Shown here: positions 53,133 to 63,955 of the stretch, in pieces | How positions within the stretch are numbered: the stretch's first letter is position 1 | Layout: the number at the start of each line of letters is the position of its first letter | NCBI RefSeq assembly: GCF_014698835.1 | Contig: NZ_JACJTU010000004.1 | Coordinates: forward strand, 265,254-329,253 | Length of the DNA stretch: 64,000 nucleotides | Direction of reading: 5' to 3' | DNA from: Nostoc paludosum FACHB-159 | GTDB lineage: Bacteria; Cyanobacteriota; Cyanobacteriia; Cyanobacteriales; Nostocaceae | Program-made: the position numbers and the translations under genes | The notes under the pieces: generated by a model | Told to the model about the DNA's origin: nothing | Database searches by the model: none | The model's input: the letters and a program-made list of their open reading frames with translations, nothing else

Positions 53133-56100
53133 TTAAAGCTCTCTAATTTTTGCTAGCACCTTTTGGTAATCATCGGTTTTACCTTGTTGTTTGTAGAGGT
53201 CTGCCGCTTTTTGAAAGTCTTGACGCGCTCCTTGATTATCTTGGATTTGAGTACGAGCAAGACCTCGACGGTAATAAACATCTGCAAATTTGCTATCAAC
53301 TGCAATTGGCGTCCTTGTCAGAATAATGTTTAAGTTATTTTTATCAGAGCGGTTAATTTGCAGGCTGACTTTAGTACCTGTTTGACCGCGAATCAGTTTT
53401 ATTACTTGGTCTAAATTCAGATTTGCGGTTGATTTACCATCAATCGCTAAGATTTGATCGCCGATTTTCATCCCACCTTTTTCGGCAGGAGAATTTTCAA
53501 TTACTTTAGTAACTGTTGCTAATTTAGTTTGAGGATTGATTTCTGCTATGACACCAATACCGGAAAATTCCTGAGAAAATAATATTTTGTCGTAATCCGC
53601 GATCGCTTTTTGATAATCTTTAATTTCAGCCTGAGCTTGTGCCCGATTGTAGTAAGCGTCAACATCGTCAGGCTGGAGTCGAATTACTTCGCTAAAATCC
53701 GCGATCGCCGCTTTATAGTCTTGCTGTTGCAAGTAGGCTTGGCCACGAACCTTGATAACATCAACATCTCCAGGTTGGAGGCGAATTGCTTCGTTTAAAT
53801 CGGCGATCGCTCCTTTGTAGTCTTGCTGTAGCAGACGAATACCGCCACGAGCTTTGATTGCATCAATATCTCCAGGTTTCATCTGTACCAAGCGATTAGC
53901 TCCTATGAGAATGGTTTTAACTTCAGCATCTTCAGGTTTGAGACGAAGTGCTTCATTCAAATCTGCTATTGCGCCTTTGTAGTCTTGCTGTAGCAGACGA
54001 ATACCGCCACGAGCTTTGATTGCTTCAAAATCTTTGGGTTTGAGTCGAATTGCTTCGCTCAAATCCGCAAGTGCCCCTTGGTAGTCTTTCTGTTGAAAAC
54101 GAACGTCCCCTCGTCTTTTAAAATTGTTGGCATCATCTGGATCAAGACGCACGGCTTCATTTAAATCAGTCAGCGCTCCTTTTAAATCTCCTTGTTGAGC
54201 ACGGAGCGAACCCCGAAGCGAGTAAGCTGTGTCTTCAAGTCCTTCTGGATTCAGACGAATTGCTTCGTTTAAATCAACTAGCGCTCCTTTTAAGTCTTGT
54301 GTGCCAAAACGTGCTAAACCTCTAGCAAAGTACGCCCAAGAACCAGGATTCTTTTTTAAAGCTTGGTTTGATACTTCTAGTGCTTCTGGGAAACGCTTCG
54401 ATCCAACTAATGCTATGCTACGAAATATCTGAGCGCTAGCATCATCGGGGTCTAATTTCGCTACTTGGTCAAAGGATTGTAACGCTTCTGGATATCGTTC
54501 TAATCCTATAAGTACTAGTCCACGCATACGCCAAGCAGGAATGAATGTCGGCTCAATTTGTGTGGTTTTATCAAATGCCTTGAAGGCTTCTGGATATTCT
54601 TCACGAGTCGTTTGCACGAAACCTTTGAGATACCAAGCCTGATAAAAGTTAGGCTCAAGTTGAATTGCTCGTTCGATAGCTTTGATGGATTCTTTTGCTT
54701 CGCTTTCACCGAGTGGCTTTTCTGGTGCGTTTCGTCCTAGTTGCCAGCCGTAGTTTAGAAAATCAATCGCATCAGCATTATCCTTGGGTTTTTCTATCTT
54801 AAATAAAGCTTGGAGAATTGATTTTGTCTCTTCTGGTGTCAGTTGCGGTGGTGCATTATTTTCCACTCTCAATATGGGTGTTATACCAGCTGACTGTGCC
54901 CAACGAACAAAGCTGCTGATGGGGACGCCCCAACTAAAACCCAATGTTATCAAGCGAGGCTGACCAGCTTTGTCTTTAATTTCTTCTATTTCTGCTTTGC
55001 CATGAATACCAATGACGCGTCCGCGAATATCTAACACTGGCCCGCCGCTCATTCCTTGGTCTGTGAGATTGGTATAAACTAAGCCATACCCGTAGCTCAA
55101 AGACAATGGACTCCTAGCGAAAAAAGACCCAGTTTGTTTTGATGCGACACTCCCAGCTGTAAACTGACGCTTTGTTTGGGTGGTTCCGGGTTTTAACCCC
55201 AGCCACCCAGAAACAAAAATGTATTTACCTTCTCCAACTATGTCGTAGTTTGCTAAAGTAGCAACGCGGTAATTTTGGTTGCTAGTAAACTGTAATATCG
55301 CTAAGTCTGTGTCTGGCACAGTTTTGAGGTTATCGTCATTCACCCTGACTTGATATTGTTTACCATCAGGGGCGATTATTTCTAAAACGGTGCGATCGCA
55401 TTTTTGAGATCCTCGAACAACGTGTTCTGCTGTGAGGACGCTGTAGGTATTTCCTTGTTTACCAACAATCGTTCCCGAACCGCTACACTCTCGTAAAGTC
55501 GGCACATCTATTCGCACCGTAATTTCTTGGGCGATGTTGTTAACTTCATTGGCGATGGGAGGAAGACTTGCACTAGAAGGTGCGTTAGCTGCGGGTAAGG
55601 TTTCTTTGGAAGTATAGCCAGGAGCCAACCGAGCAAATGTTTGAATCGGAATGCCCCAACTATAACGGCTCATTAAATCTCGTAAAGCTTCGCTCGGTTG
55701 GGAACCATCTTCGTAAATGTAAGGGTTACCCCAAAGCGGATAGGCATGGATACCATTGATACCAATTACTTGTCCGCGACGATTCAGTATGGGACCGCCG
55801 CTCATGCCTTTTTCAATTTCGTTGCTGTAGCCGATTTGATATCCTTCTTTAAAAGCTCGGTCTGGTACTAGTAAGATTTGGCCTGCTTTGAAGACAAACC
55901 CCTGGGACTGAGACGGATTTGCCTCAAAGGGAAATCCAGCTGCGTATATTGGCTCGTTGACTGCAATGGTTGATAAATTTCCCAAAGGAGCTAAGCTATA
56001 GTTTCCGCTAGCACGGAACTCTAATAAAGCTAGATCCTTGCCCTGAAAGTTTACTCCTTTAACCAAACTGCCTTGGTATATTTTCCCGTCTGCTGTTTGA

Positions 56101-56384
56101 ATTTGAACGGGTTTGCCCGATTCTAAAACGTGTTGATTGGTGATAACCGTATAAGTTTGACCTTGTTTTTTGAGTAAGATCCCTGAGCCTCGGTTTTCAC
56201 CAGATAAAATTTTTACGGTTATGGTTCTAGCCAGCTGTTTGATTTGTTCTGGCGATCGCTCAGAATTTGACTGTTGAGCATAAACTCTTGGGGCAAAAAT
56301 GCTCGTTTGTATAGGCAACGTCAACAGTATGCCCATCCAGGCGATCGTTGCCAGTGAGCGATTGAAGATTAATTTTTGTTTCAT
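53133..56384 (-). CDS. Exported double trypsin-like protease with TPRs and a PDZ domain
   Basis: A 1083-aa exported protein (signal peptide MKQKLIFNRSLATIAW..., cleavage near VYAQ). It has two trypsin-like serine protease domains. The first (about 45-250) has His in ITNQHVL, Asp in GKDLALL and Ser in GMSGGPIL. The second (about 285-505) has His in TAEHVV, Asp in DTDLAIL and Ser in GMSGGPVL. At least nine TPRs follow (about 540-950), then a PDZ-like domain (about 955-1040; SPAEKGGMKIGDQILAIDG), then a last TPR. Both triads look intact. The TPR DNA contains near-identical repeats around 53813-53861 and 53971-54023. Likely a periplasmic quality-control or scaffold protease. Confidence 0.88.
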   Translation of the reverse strand: MKQKLIFNRSLATIAWMGILLTLPIQTSIFAPRVYAQQSNSERSPEQIKQLARTITVKILSGENRGSGILLKKQGQTYTVITNQHVLESGKPVQIQTADGKIYQGSLVKGVNFQGKDLALLEFRASGNYSLAPLGNLSTIAVNEPIYAAGFPFEANPSQSQGFVFKAGQILLVPDRAFKEGYQIGYSNEIEKGMSGGPILNRRGQVIGINGIHAYPLWGNPYIYEDGSQPSEALRDLMSRYSWGIPIQTFARLAPGYTSKETLPAANAPSSASLPPIANEVNNIAQEITVRIDVPTLRECSGSGTIVGKQGNTYSVLTAEHVVRGSQKCDRTVLEIIAPDGKQYQVRVNDDNLKTVPDTDLAILQFTSNQNYRVATLANYDIVGEGKYIFVSGWLGLKPGTTQTKRQFTAGSVASKQTGSFFARSPLSLSYGYGLVYTNLTDQGMSGGPVLDIRGRVIGIHGKAEIEEIKDKAGQPRLITLGFSWGVPISSFVRWAQSAGITPILRVENNAPPQLTPEETKSILQALFKIEKPKDNADAIDFLNYGWQLGRNAPEKPLGESEAKESIKAIERAIQLEPNFYQAWYLKGFVQTTREEYPEAFKAFDKTTQIEPTFIPAWRMRGLVLIGLERYPEALQSFDQVAKLDPDDASAQIFRSIALVGSKRFPEALEVSNQALKKNPGSWAYFARGLARFGTQDLKGALVDLNEAIRLNPEGLEDTAYSLRGSLRAQQGDLKGALTDLNEAVRLDPDDANNFKRRGDVRFQQKDYQGALADLSEAIRLKPKDFEAIKARGGIRLLQQDYKGAIADLNEALRLKPEDAEVKTILIGANRLVQMKPGDIDAIKARGGIRLLQQDYKGAIADLNEAIRLQPGDVDVIKVRGQAYLQQQDYKAAIADFSEVIRLQPDDVDAYYNRAQAQAEIKDYQKAIADYDKILFSQEFSGIGVIAEINPQTKLATVTKVIENSPAEKGGMKIGDQILAIDGKSTANLNLDQVIKLIRGQTGTKVSLQINRSDKNNLNIILTRTPIAVDSKFADVYYRRGLARTQIQDNQGARQDFQKAADLYKQQGKTDDYQKVLAKIREL

Positions 56385-56457
56385 GTTGCTTTTACCGCTT
56401 GCAAATTTCTACACAAATATGCTTAACGAGCATTCCGCTACTTAACTAACCTGAGTA

Positions 56458-56976
56458 TTAGTTTTGCCCTTCTGGTGCTTTTTCGCTCAGTAACATGCTC
56501 ATATCAATGTATATTTGAGAAGAAGCATCTTCAGATTGCAGAATTGGGCCGCGAGCGCGATAACCAATTTCTACAAGGCTTTGCAGTACTGAACTTGCGT
56601 CTTTATGATATTTGAGTGTGAAGAGTAATTGACTGCAAGGGCCGCCGTATTGACTAGCCGCGCAGATCACAGCTTGATTGCCAGAAATCCCAGAGGTCAA
56701 GTAGTTCAAGATACCTTTTTCATAAGCACTCTGGAATCTGGAAGATACTTCTTGGCAGCGGATTTTTGGAGTGTAGTTGCCTAAAGTTTTAACCCAGCGA
56801 ATCACTGGAATCTTCTTATTGTTGTAGTTTTTGGCATATGTCGTCCATACACCATCGTCACTTTTTTCACAAAAATAAGTTTTAGCTTGAGCAAAGCTGG
56901 GTGGAGTGATGCTAGCAATACTACCCAGAACAATTGTACCTGCGGTCAGTACTTGCAAAAATAGCTGGGGTTTCAT
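56458..56976 (-). CDS. COP23 domain protein
   Basis: A 172-aa exported protein with a signal peptide (MKPQLFLQVLTAGTIVLGS, cleavage near FAQA). The mature part matches the COP23 family, named after a circadian-oscillating protein of a cyanobacterium. It has FFCEKSDDGVWTTYA-like text at the start (TYFCEKSDDGVWTT), VIRWVKTLG and the Cys pair in AVICAASQYGGPCSQLLFTL. The function is unknown; it is probably membrane-associated. The gene lies 73 bases upstream of the double-protease gene on the same strand, so the two may be co-transcribed. Confidence 0.87.
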   Translation of the reverse strand: MKPQLFLQVLTAGTIVLGSIASITPPSFAQAKTYFCEKSDDGVWTTYAKNYNNKKIPVIRWVKTLGNYTPKIRCQEVSSRFQSAYEKGILNYLTSGISGNQAVICAASQYGGPCSQLLFTLKYHKDASSVLQSLVEIGYRARGPILQSEDASSQIYIDMSMLLSEKAPEGQN

Positions 56977-57284
56977 CGTTGGTAGTTCTCACTAAGAGAT
57001 GAGGAAAGCATAGATACTATGTATTTACCACAAAACCACAACAATATTACATTGTAAAATAATGTAATAATTTATTCCCGTATAAACCAAGCTCTTGATT
57101 AAACCCCTAATCCGACTTATACCAATTCTCTACTTGGAAAACCTCTGCGTACCTACCCTGCGGGAACGCCTAAAGGCGAACGCGCTAACCTTTGCGTGCC
57201 TACCCTCCGGGAAGGCGTTCGCGTAGCGTCTCGTAGAGAAGCGCCTATGCGTTGAAAAAATTATTAAAAATCACCATTAAATTA
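56977..57284. repeat. Intergenic region with CCCTCCGGGAAGG palindromic repeat
   Basis: Positions 57150-57255 carry two versions of a common palindromic repeat: GCGTACCTACCCTGCGGGAACGCC and GCGTGCCTACCCTCCGGGAAGGCGTTCGCG, followed by TAGCGTCTCGTAGAGAAGCGCC, which folds as TCTC-GTA-GAGA. The rest is AT-rich. No gene is seen. Confidence 0.8.
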
Positions 57285-58679
57285 CTAATTGATTTCTAAT
57301 GAATTAATCATAGCTTGTGCTGTTTGTAAATATTTTGAATATTTAGCAACATCAGCCGTATAAGTCATGATATAGGCTTTATTATGTTTGACCATCCAAA
57401 CTTGCAAGCGTTGAATTTTTACTCCTTCCTCTTCAAGAGTGTAAGTTACCTGATAAGCAGGTCGGTTTGTGAGTTGAGTTTTCCCCTGTTCTAGAATTTT
57501 TGTATTTGGATCTGACTGTTGGATTTCATCTAAATAAAATTTAGTAAATTGCTCTAATTCTCTGCGATTTTCTGGTAAATCTTGAATAATTAAATTAACG
57601 TTTTCTAAATAGGCATCTGTTTCAGATTCTTTTGGAGAAATGAATTTTACCACGTTGCCAGTAATGCGGTCTGGAGTTCCAGTGTATTCCCAATTTTCAG
57701 GATATTTTATGGTGATGCCATAAACGGCATTGTTATAATTTTCTAGAGTATTATTCCGCGGTATAAATATAAAGATAAAAGCAATAGAAGTAGCTGCGAT
57801 CGCTATTCCTAAACCAATAAAACTTTTTCGCAAAACTGACTTTTGAGGATGATTAGCTATCTTTAGTTCTTGCAGAGCTTGTAATACTTCTGTTGCCGAT
57901 TGATATCTTTGTCGAAAGTCATATTTGACCATCTTATCGATAATTTGTGCCAAACCAGAACTAACTTTTGCTTGATCGCGCCAGATGATTTCACCTGTAA
58001 GATGATCTCTGGGTAATTGCATTGGATTTAAATTAGTCAGGGCTTCGATCGCAATAATTCCAACTGCATAAATATCACTGCATAATCTGGGTTGACCTTG
58101 ACTTTGTTCGCTGGGTATATAACCAGGGGTTCCAACCACAACTGTTGCCGTCATTTGCCCCTGAATATTCATTCCTTGGGAGCTAATTTGTTTGACTGCT
58201 CCAAAATCAATCAGAACAATTTTCCCATCCTCTTGACGCCGCATTAAATTTGACGGTTTAATATCTCGGTGAATAACATGATGCTGATGGAGGAATTCTA
58301 ACGGCTCTAAAATATCCTGCAACAGAGCAATTACCTTTTCTTCACTCCACTGTTTATTGCGATTGATTTCCCGACTCAAGTCGTACCCGTCAACAAATTC
58401 TTGAACTAAATAAAACTTTTGGTCTTCTTCAAAATGCGCCAACAAACGCGGAACCCGGTCATGGTTACCTAAGCGGTTGAGTACTTTAGCTTCCGTCTCA
58501 AATAGCCGTCGCGCATGAGACAAAGTATTTATATCCGTTGCTTTTGGCGAAAAGTGCTTCACAACACACTGGTCTTTATCAGGCAATTTCCTATCAATAG
58601 CTAGGTAAGTAGCACCAAAACCACCTTCTCCCAGTTTGCTGATAATTTCGTAGCGCCCATCGAGGATTTTGCCTATCAT
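57285..58679 (-). CDS. Serine/threonine protein kinase with extracytoplasmic PsbP-like domain
   Basis: A 464-aa membrane kinase. The start is ATG 58679, where the family N-terminus MIGKILDGRYEII begins; the frame extends 22 codons more. The kinase domain (about 8-275) has GEGGFGATY, the Lys in CVVKHF, HRDIKPSNL and IDFGAVKQ. One membrane helix follows (about 287-306, FIGLGIAIAATSIAFIFIF). The outer part (about 315-464) starts with NAVYGITIKYPENWEY and resembles the PsbP-like/DUF1795 fold. All catalytic residues are present. I infer an exported sensor domain coupled to a cytoplasmic kinase; the ligand is unknown. Confidence 0.9.
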   Translation of the reverse strand: MIGKILDGRYEIISKLGEGGFGATYLAIDRKLPDKDQCVVKHFSPKATDINTLSHARRLFETEAKVLNRLGNHDRVPRLLAHFEEDQKFYLVQEFVDGYDLSREINRNKQWSEEKVIALLQDILEPLEFLHQHHVIHRDIKPSNLMRRQEDGKIVLIDFGAVKQISSQGMNIQGQMTATVVVGTPGYIPSEQSQGQPRLCSDIYAVGIIAIEALTNLNPMQLPRDHLTGEIIWRDQAKVSSGLAQIIDKMVKYDFRQRYQSATEVLQALQELKIANHPQKSVLRKSFIGLGIAIAATSIAFIFIFIPRNNTLENYNNAVYGITIKYPENWEYTGTPDRITGNVVKFISPKESETDAYLENVNLIIQDLPENRRELEQFTKFYLDEIQQSDPNTKILEQGKTQLTNRPAYQVTYTLEEEGVKIQRLQVWMVKHNKAYIMTYTADVAKYSKYLQTAQAMINSLEIN

Positions 58680-59015
58680 CAGATTTACCAGTATGTTCGA
58701 TTCATCTGAAATTTTGACATGGAATATTATTTCTCGATAGTACAAAAAATTGTAACTATTTATATATTTAGTATACAGAAAGCGAATTTTCTACATAGTT
58801 AGTAGTGCTAAATTTTACTCAATTTTAACCATTGGCTGAGAAAATCCGCTAAATGAAAGTCAGTTGAACCAAAAATTGAAAATTCATTGACAACATCTCT
58901 GGAAATATTCTTTAATCTCAGCCGACAAAGCTCGTTAAACGCCTATGCTAACGATTGGGTTAGGCCACTGGACTATATGCGTAAGTAAAACAGTCAAACA
59001 AAGGACAAAGTGTAA
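58680..59015. other. Divergent spacer between kinase and enolase genes
   Basis: About 335 bases. Nothing gene-like is seen. It holds the promoters of both divergent genes. AAGGACAAAG lies 9 to 15 bases before the enolase ATG and is the probable ribosome site. Confidence 0.5.
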
Positions 59016-60305
<1,290 letters not shown>

Positions 60306-60433
60306 GGACTGGGGACTGGGGACTAGGGACTGGGGACTGGGGACTGGGGACTGGGGGCTAGAGAAAAGTTTTCTGAATGCCCAATACCCAATACCCAATA
60401 CCCAATACCCAATACCCAATACCCAGTCCCCAA
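60306..60433. repeat. GGGGACT and CCCAATA repeat block
   Basis: About seven GGGGACT(G/A) units at 60306-60357 and seven CCCAATA(C) units at 60378-60428, between the convergent eno and argC genes. Both are STRR-type repeats. The spacer holds nothing else. Confidence 0.9.
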
Positions 60434-61492
60434 TTACGGATAAAACCCCAACTTCGGCAACCCCAAGGTTTCATCCCAGTCCATCATTAGGTTTAAACAC
60501 TGAATCGCTTGACCGGCTTGGCCTTTAATCAGGTTGTCAATTGCGGAAACGACAATTACGCGACCTGTGCGCGGGTCAACTTCTACGCCGATGTAACAAA
60601 GATTGCTGCCGTTAGCCCATTTGGTTTGGGGGTAAATGCCGCTACCGCAGACTTTTATCCAAGGAGAATTGCGGTAGAAGGCTGAGAAAATTGTAATCAA
60701 ATCATCTCGCACGAGGCCGGGATCGCGCATTGTGGCGTATACCGTTGCCAAAATGCCGCGTACCATTGGGATGAGGTGTGGTGTAAATTGAATCGTTAAT
60801 TCGTGACCGGCTAAATCACTGCAAATTTGCTCAATTTCTGGGGTATCGCGGTGACGACCAATATTGTAAGCTGCTACGGAGTTGTCTGCTTCAGCTAATA
60901 ATAAGTTAGTTTTGGCTTGCCGTCCGCTGCCAGATGTGCCAGACTTGGCATCGATAATCGCTGTTTCTGGCACGATTAAACCTTGCTTTAACAGTGGTGA
61001 AAGTGCAAGCAGACTCGCAGTGGGATGACAACCAGGACAGCCAATCAGTTGAGCTTCGGCAATGCGATCGCGGTACAGTTCTGGTAATCCATAAACAGCT
61101 GTGACAGCAGTAGAGCGATCGCTTCTTTCAATACCATACCAACTTGTATAAGTTGCCAAATCACTGAACCTATAGTCTGCACTCAGATCCAGCACTTTAC
61201 ACCCTTTTTCCAACAGTGTGGGCGCGATTTGGCAAGCCACACCATCCGGTAAAGACAGGAAAACTACTTCACAGCGGTGAGCAATTATTTCTGGTTCTAC
61301 CGCCTCTATTGGCAGATTAGCTGTATGAGCTAAGTGAGGGTAAAGATCCCCCAAGGATCTACCGATACTGTTCTCACCACCTAAATAAACCAGTTCGACT
61401 TCTGGATGATCCATCAAGAGCCGTACTAACTGTACTCCACCATAGCCCGACGCGCCAACAATCCCAACGGGTACGCGTCTAAATTTGCCCAT
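60434..61492 (-). CDS. argC: N-acetyl-gamma-glutamyl-phosphate reductase
   Basis: A 352-aa ArgC, which reduces N-acetylglutamyl phosphate to the semialdehyde with NADPH in arginine synthesis. The N-terminal nucleotide loop is [18 protein letters not shown] (7-24). The active-site Cys is in [11 protein letters not shown] (about 150), with GxGxSGAG-like [10 protein letters not shown] after it, and [12 protein letters not shown] in the dimer part. The start ATG is at 61492. No other arg genes are nearby, as is usual in cyanobacteria. Confidence 0.97.
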   Translation of the reverse strand: MGKFRRVPVGIVGASGYGGVQLVRLLMDHPEVELVYLGGENSIGRSLGDLYPHLAHTANLPIEAVEPEIIAHRCEVVFLSLPDGVACQIAPTLLEKGCKVLDLSADYRFSDLATYTSWYGIERSDRSTAVTAVYGLPELYRDRIAEAQLIGCPGCHPTASLLALSPLLKQGLIVPETAIIDAKSGTSGSGRQAKTNLLLAEADNSVAAYNIGRHRDTPEIEQICSDLAGHELTIQFTPHLIPMVRGILATVYATMRDPGLVRDDLITIFSAFYRNSPWIKVCGSGIYPQTKWANGSNLCYIGVEVDPRTGRVIVVSAIDNLIKGQAGQAIQCLNLMMDWDETLGLPKLGFYP

Positions 61493-61865
61493 GATCCCAA
61501 ATCCTTATCCCATGAATGGTTAATTCTTTGCCAGCTATCAACATATCAGCCACCTGAGGCACAGCGTACAAAACCCTGCATCTCCCCGAAACAAAGTTGA
61601 GGGAGATGGGGAGATGGGAAGCAGGGAGCAGGGAGCAGAGGGGAAAGAACTAATTTTTCATTCTCCCCTTTGCCCCCTGCCCCCTGCCCCCTGCCCCTCT
61701 CCCCAATGCCCAATGCCCAATGCCCAATGCCCATTGCCCCATACCCCATCAGAAATTGCCATGTTATCAAATCATTGCTAGTCTACTTCTCTGGCTTATA
61801 AAGGAGCTACAATCTAAAAGAAGAAATTGTTAAAAAAATTTACGTTAGGTAGCTGGAATCTTTCT
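61493..61865. other. Divergent spacer with repeats between argC and ribBA
   Basis: About 370 bases. From 61600 to 61745 it contains GGGAGATGGGAAGCAGGGAGCAG text, then CCCCCTGCCCC and four CCCAATG units. A 74-codon frame across them on the minus strand is repeat-derived. The last 100 bases hold the ribBA leader; no FMN riboswitch-like pattern was recognised. Confidence 0.55.
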
Positions 61866-63539
61866 GTGTCACAGCCTAAGACTACCCAAGTTTTTCAATT
61901 TGATACAATTGATGCCGCCTTGGCAGACCTCAAAGCCGGTCGTGTCATTGTGGTGGTGGATGACGAAAATAGAGAAAATGAAGGCGATTTGATTTGTGCT
62001 GCCCAATTTGCCACACCTGACACGATCAATTTTATGGCCGTGGAAGCTAGAGGGCTAATTTGTTTGGCAATGACAGGCGATCGCTTAGACGAATTAGACT
62101 TACCCTTGATGGTGAGCAATATTACAGATACTAACCAGACTGCCTTCACCGTCAGTATCGACGCTGGCCCCCATTTGGGTGTGACTACAGGCATCTCAGC
62201 CGAAGACCGCGCCCGCACTATCCAGGTTACTCTCAATCCAGCTACAACACCTACCGATTTACGTCGTCCCGGACATATTTTTCCCATTCGGGCGAAAGCT
62301 GGAGGCGTACTCAAACGCGCAGGACATACAGAAGCCGCTGTAGACTTAGCTCGGTTAGCAGGGTTATACCCAGCTGGGGTAATTTGTGAAATTCAAAACC
62401 CTGATGGCTCAATGGCGCGGTTGCAGCAGTTAATTGAATATGCTAAACATCACAATTTAAAAATTATCAGTATTGCAGATTTAATTAGTTACCGCCTCAA
62501 ACACGATCGCCTAGTGTATCGTGAGGTTGTTACTAAGCTGCCCAGTCAATTCGGTCAGTTTGAAATTTACGCTTACCGCCACACCTTAGATAACACAGAA
62601 CACGTGGCAATTGTCAAGGGAGATCCGGCTAATTTCAAAGATGAGCCAGTGATGGTGCGGATGCACTCAGAATGCTTAACTGGCGATGCTTTGGGTTCTT
62701 TGCGTTGCGACTGTCGGATGCAGCTAGTAGCGGCACTGAAAATGATTGAAAATGCCGGTCAAGGTGTAGTTGTATACCTGCGGCAAGAAGGGCGGGGAAT
62801 TGGCTTGATTAATAAACTCAAAGCCTATTCTTTGCAGGATATGGGATTGGATACAGTAGAAGCCAACGAGCGTTTAGGATTTCCCGCCGACTTGCGGGAC
62901 TACGGTATGGGAGCGCAAATGCTCATGGATTTAGGTGTAAAAAAGATTCGCCTAATTACCAATAATCCCCGTAAAATTGCTGGCGTCAAGGGTTATGGAT
63001 TGGAAGTAGTCGATCGCGTGCCATTATTAATTGAGGCCAATGACTACAATTCCTATTACCTGGCAACAAAAGCTAAAAAGCTGGGTCATTTACTGTTACA
63101 AACTTATCTGGTAACAGTAGCAATTCACTGGCAAGATGACCCGCAGTTAGTGACAAAACGCTATGAGCGTCTAGAAAAACTGCGACATATAGCAAGAAGC
63201 CACGATTTATTATTGCAGGAAGAGGCGCGTCCTTTGGCGATCGCTTTATTTGACGAGCCATCTTTAACAATACACTTGGGTTTCGATCAGCCAAAAGTTG
63301 CTAGTTGTGACTGGTATCGCCAAAGCGGTCATCCTTACATACAAGCAATCTTCGAGATTCTAGATAAACTCGTAACTTTACCGTATATCCAGAAACTAGA
63401 ATTTCTGATTTCTTCTGGTAGCGATCCTTTGAGTAATTTACAAGTTCAACTAGATCGGCAAGTGTTCTCCGATGGTACACCGCCTTCATCGATTAGCGAT
63501 CGCTTGGAGACACAGCAAATTTACAGCTTTAGCAAATAG
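61866..63539 (+). CDS. ribBA: Bifunctional RibBA (DHBP synthase / GTP cyclohydrolase II)
   Basis: A 557-aa riboflavin-synthesis enzyme. I take GTG 61866 as start, since it gives the usual [13 protein letters not shown]-terminus; a TTG at 61827 would add 13 residues. The N-terminal 3,4-dihydroxy-2-butanone 4-phosphate synthase half (about 15-205) has [12 protein letters not shown], and [16 protein letters not shown] text with the [12 protein letters not shown] segment. The GTP cyclohydrolase II half (about 215-400) has the zinc site [14 protein letters not shown] and RQEGRGIGL. The last 150 residues extend beyond the normal C-terminus, as in other cyanobacterial RibBA. Confidence 0.95.
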   Translation: MSQPKTTQVFQFDTIDAALADLKAGRVIVVVDDENRENEGDLICAAQFATPDTINFMAVEARGLICLAMTGDRLDELDLPLMVSNITDTNQTAFTVSIDAGPHLGVTTGISAEDRARTIQVTLNPATTPTDLRRPGHIFPIRAKAGGVLKRAGHTEAAVDLARLAGLYPAGVICEIQNPDGSMARLQQLIEYAKHHNLKIISIADLISYRLKHDRLVYREVVTKLPSQFGQFEIYAYRHTLDNTEHVAIVKGDPANFKDEPVMVRMHSECLTGDALGSLRCDCRMQLVAALKMIENAGQGVVVYLRQEGRGIGLINKLKAYSLQDMGLDTVEANERLGFPADLRDYGMGAQMLMDLGVKKIRLITNNPRKIAGVKGYGLEVVDRVPLLIEANDYNSYYLATKAKKLGHLLLQTYLVTVAIHWQDDPQLVTKRYERLEKLRHIARSHDLLLQEEARPLAIALFDEPSLTIHLGFDQPKVASCDWYRQSGHPYIQAIFEILDKLVTLPYIQKLEFLISSGSDPLSNLQVQLDRQVFSDGTPPSSISDRLETQQIYSFSK

Positions 63540-63586
63540 GCACAGACCATACATCAGATTCGCAGCATTTATATAAATTTGTCATC

Positions 63587-63622
63587 TAGCTCTAGCTAAA
63601 AGGCTAGAGCTATTTGTTTATT
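63587..63622 (+). terminator. Terminator of ribBA
   Basis: TAGCTCTAGC at 63587-63596 pairs perfectly with GCTAGAGCTA at 63603-63612 over a 6-base loop. TTTGTTTATT follows. It is 48 bases past the stop codon and fits an intrinsic terminator. Confidence 0.8.
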
Positions 63623-63659
63623 ATGCTTATATGCTTAAATTAATAATTCAGCCTGATCC

Positions 63660-63821
63660 TATATACTGTAGTTTAGACTAAATTCTTGTTTTAAGGCTAC
63701 AACCCTTGTGTAGCAAGCATTTTAAACTTCGGAATCTAAACAAGCGTATAAATCATCAAAGCCTTTCTGGATAAGGGTTTGGCAATTTTCTGGATAAAAT
63801 TAGTCTAAACTCCAATATATA
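63660..63821. repeat. MITE-like element with 24-bp inverted ends
   Basis: TATATACTGTAGTTTAGACTAAATT at the left end is matched by the inverted AATTAGTCTAAACTCCAATATATA at the right end (63798-63821), with two or three mismatches. The 162-bp body has no gene. A separate perfect 12-bp hairpin, GTTGATTGTTGA/TCAACAATCAAC, lies just beyond at 63824-63864. It looks like a non-autonomous insertion. Confidence 0.7.
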
Positions 63822-63955
63822 GCGTTGATTGTTGAGTGTTGAGCGTTAACCGTCAACAATCAACACTTTAATTGCATATCCTTATTAAAGGTGATACCAA
63901 TTTAATATGAAGCTGCATATAATAGGGAGAAGCCATCTCCTAAGTTTAAATAGCC

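Noticed and set aside
61546..61770. 74-codon open frame upstream of argC
   Set aside because: Its sequence is translated STRR repeat (GGGAGATGG and CCCAATG units).
61740..61866. FMN riboswitch before ribBA
   Set aside because: None of the conserved RFN-element segments could be recognised in the short leader.
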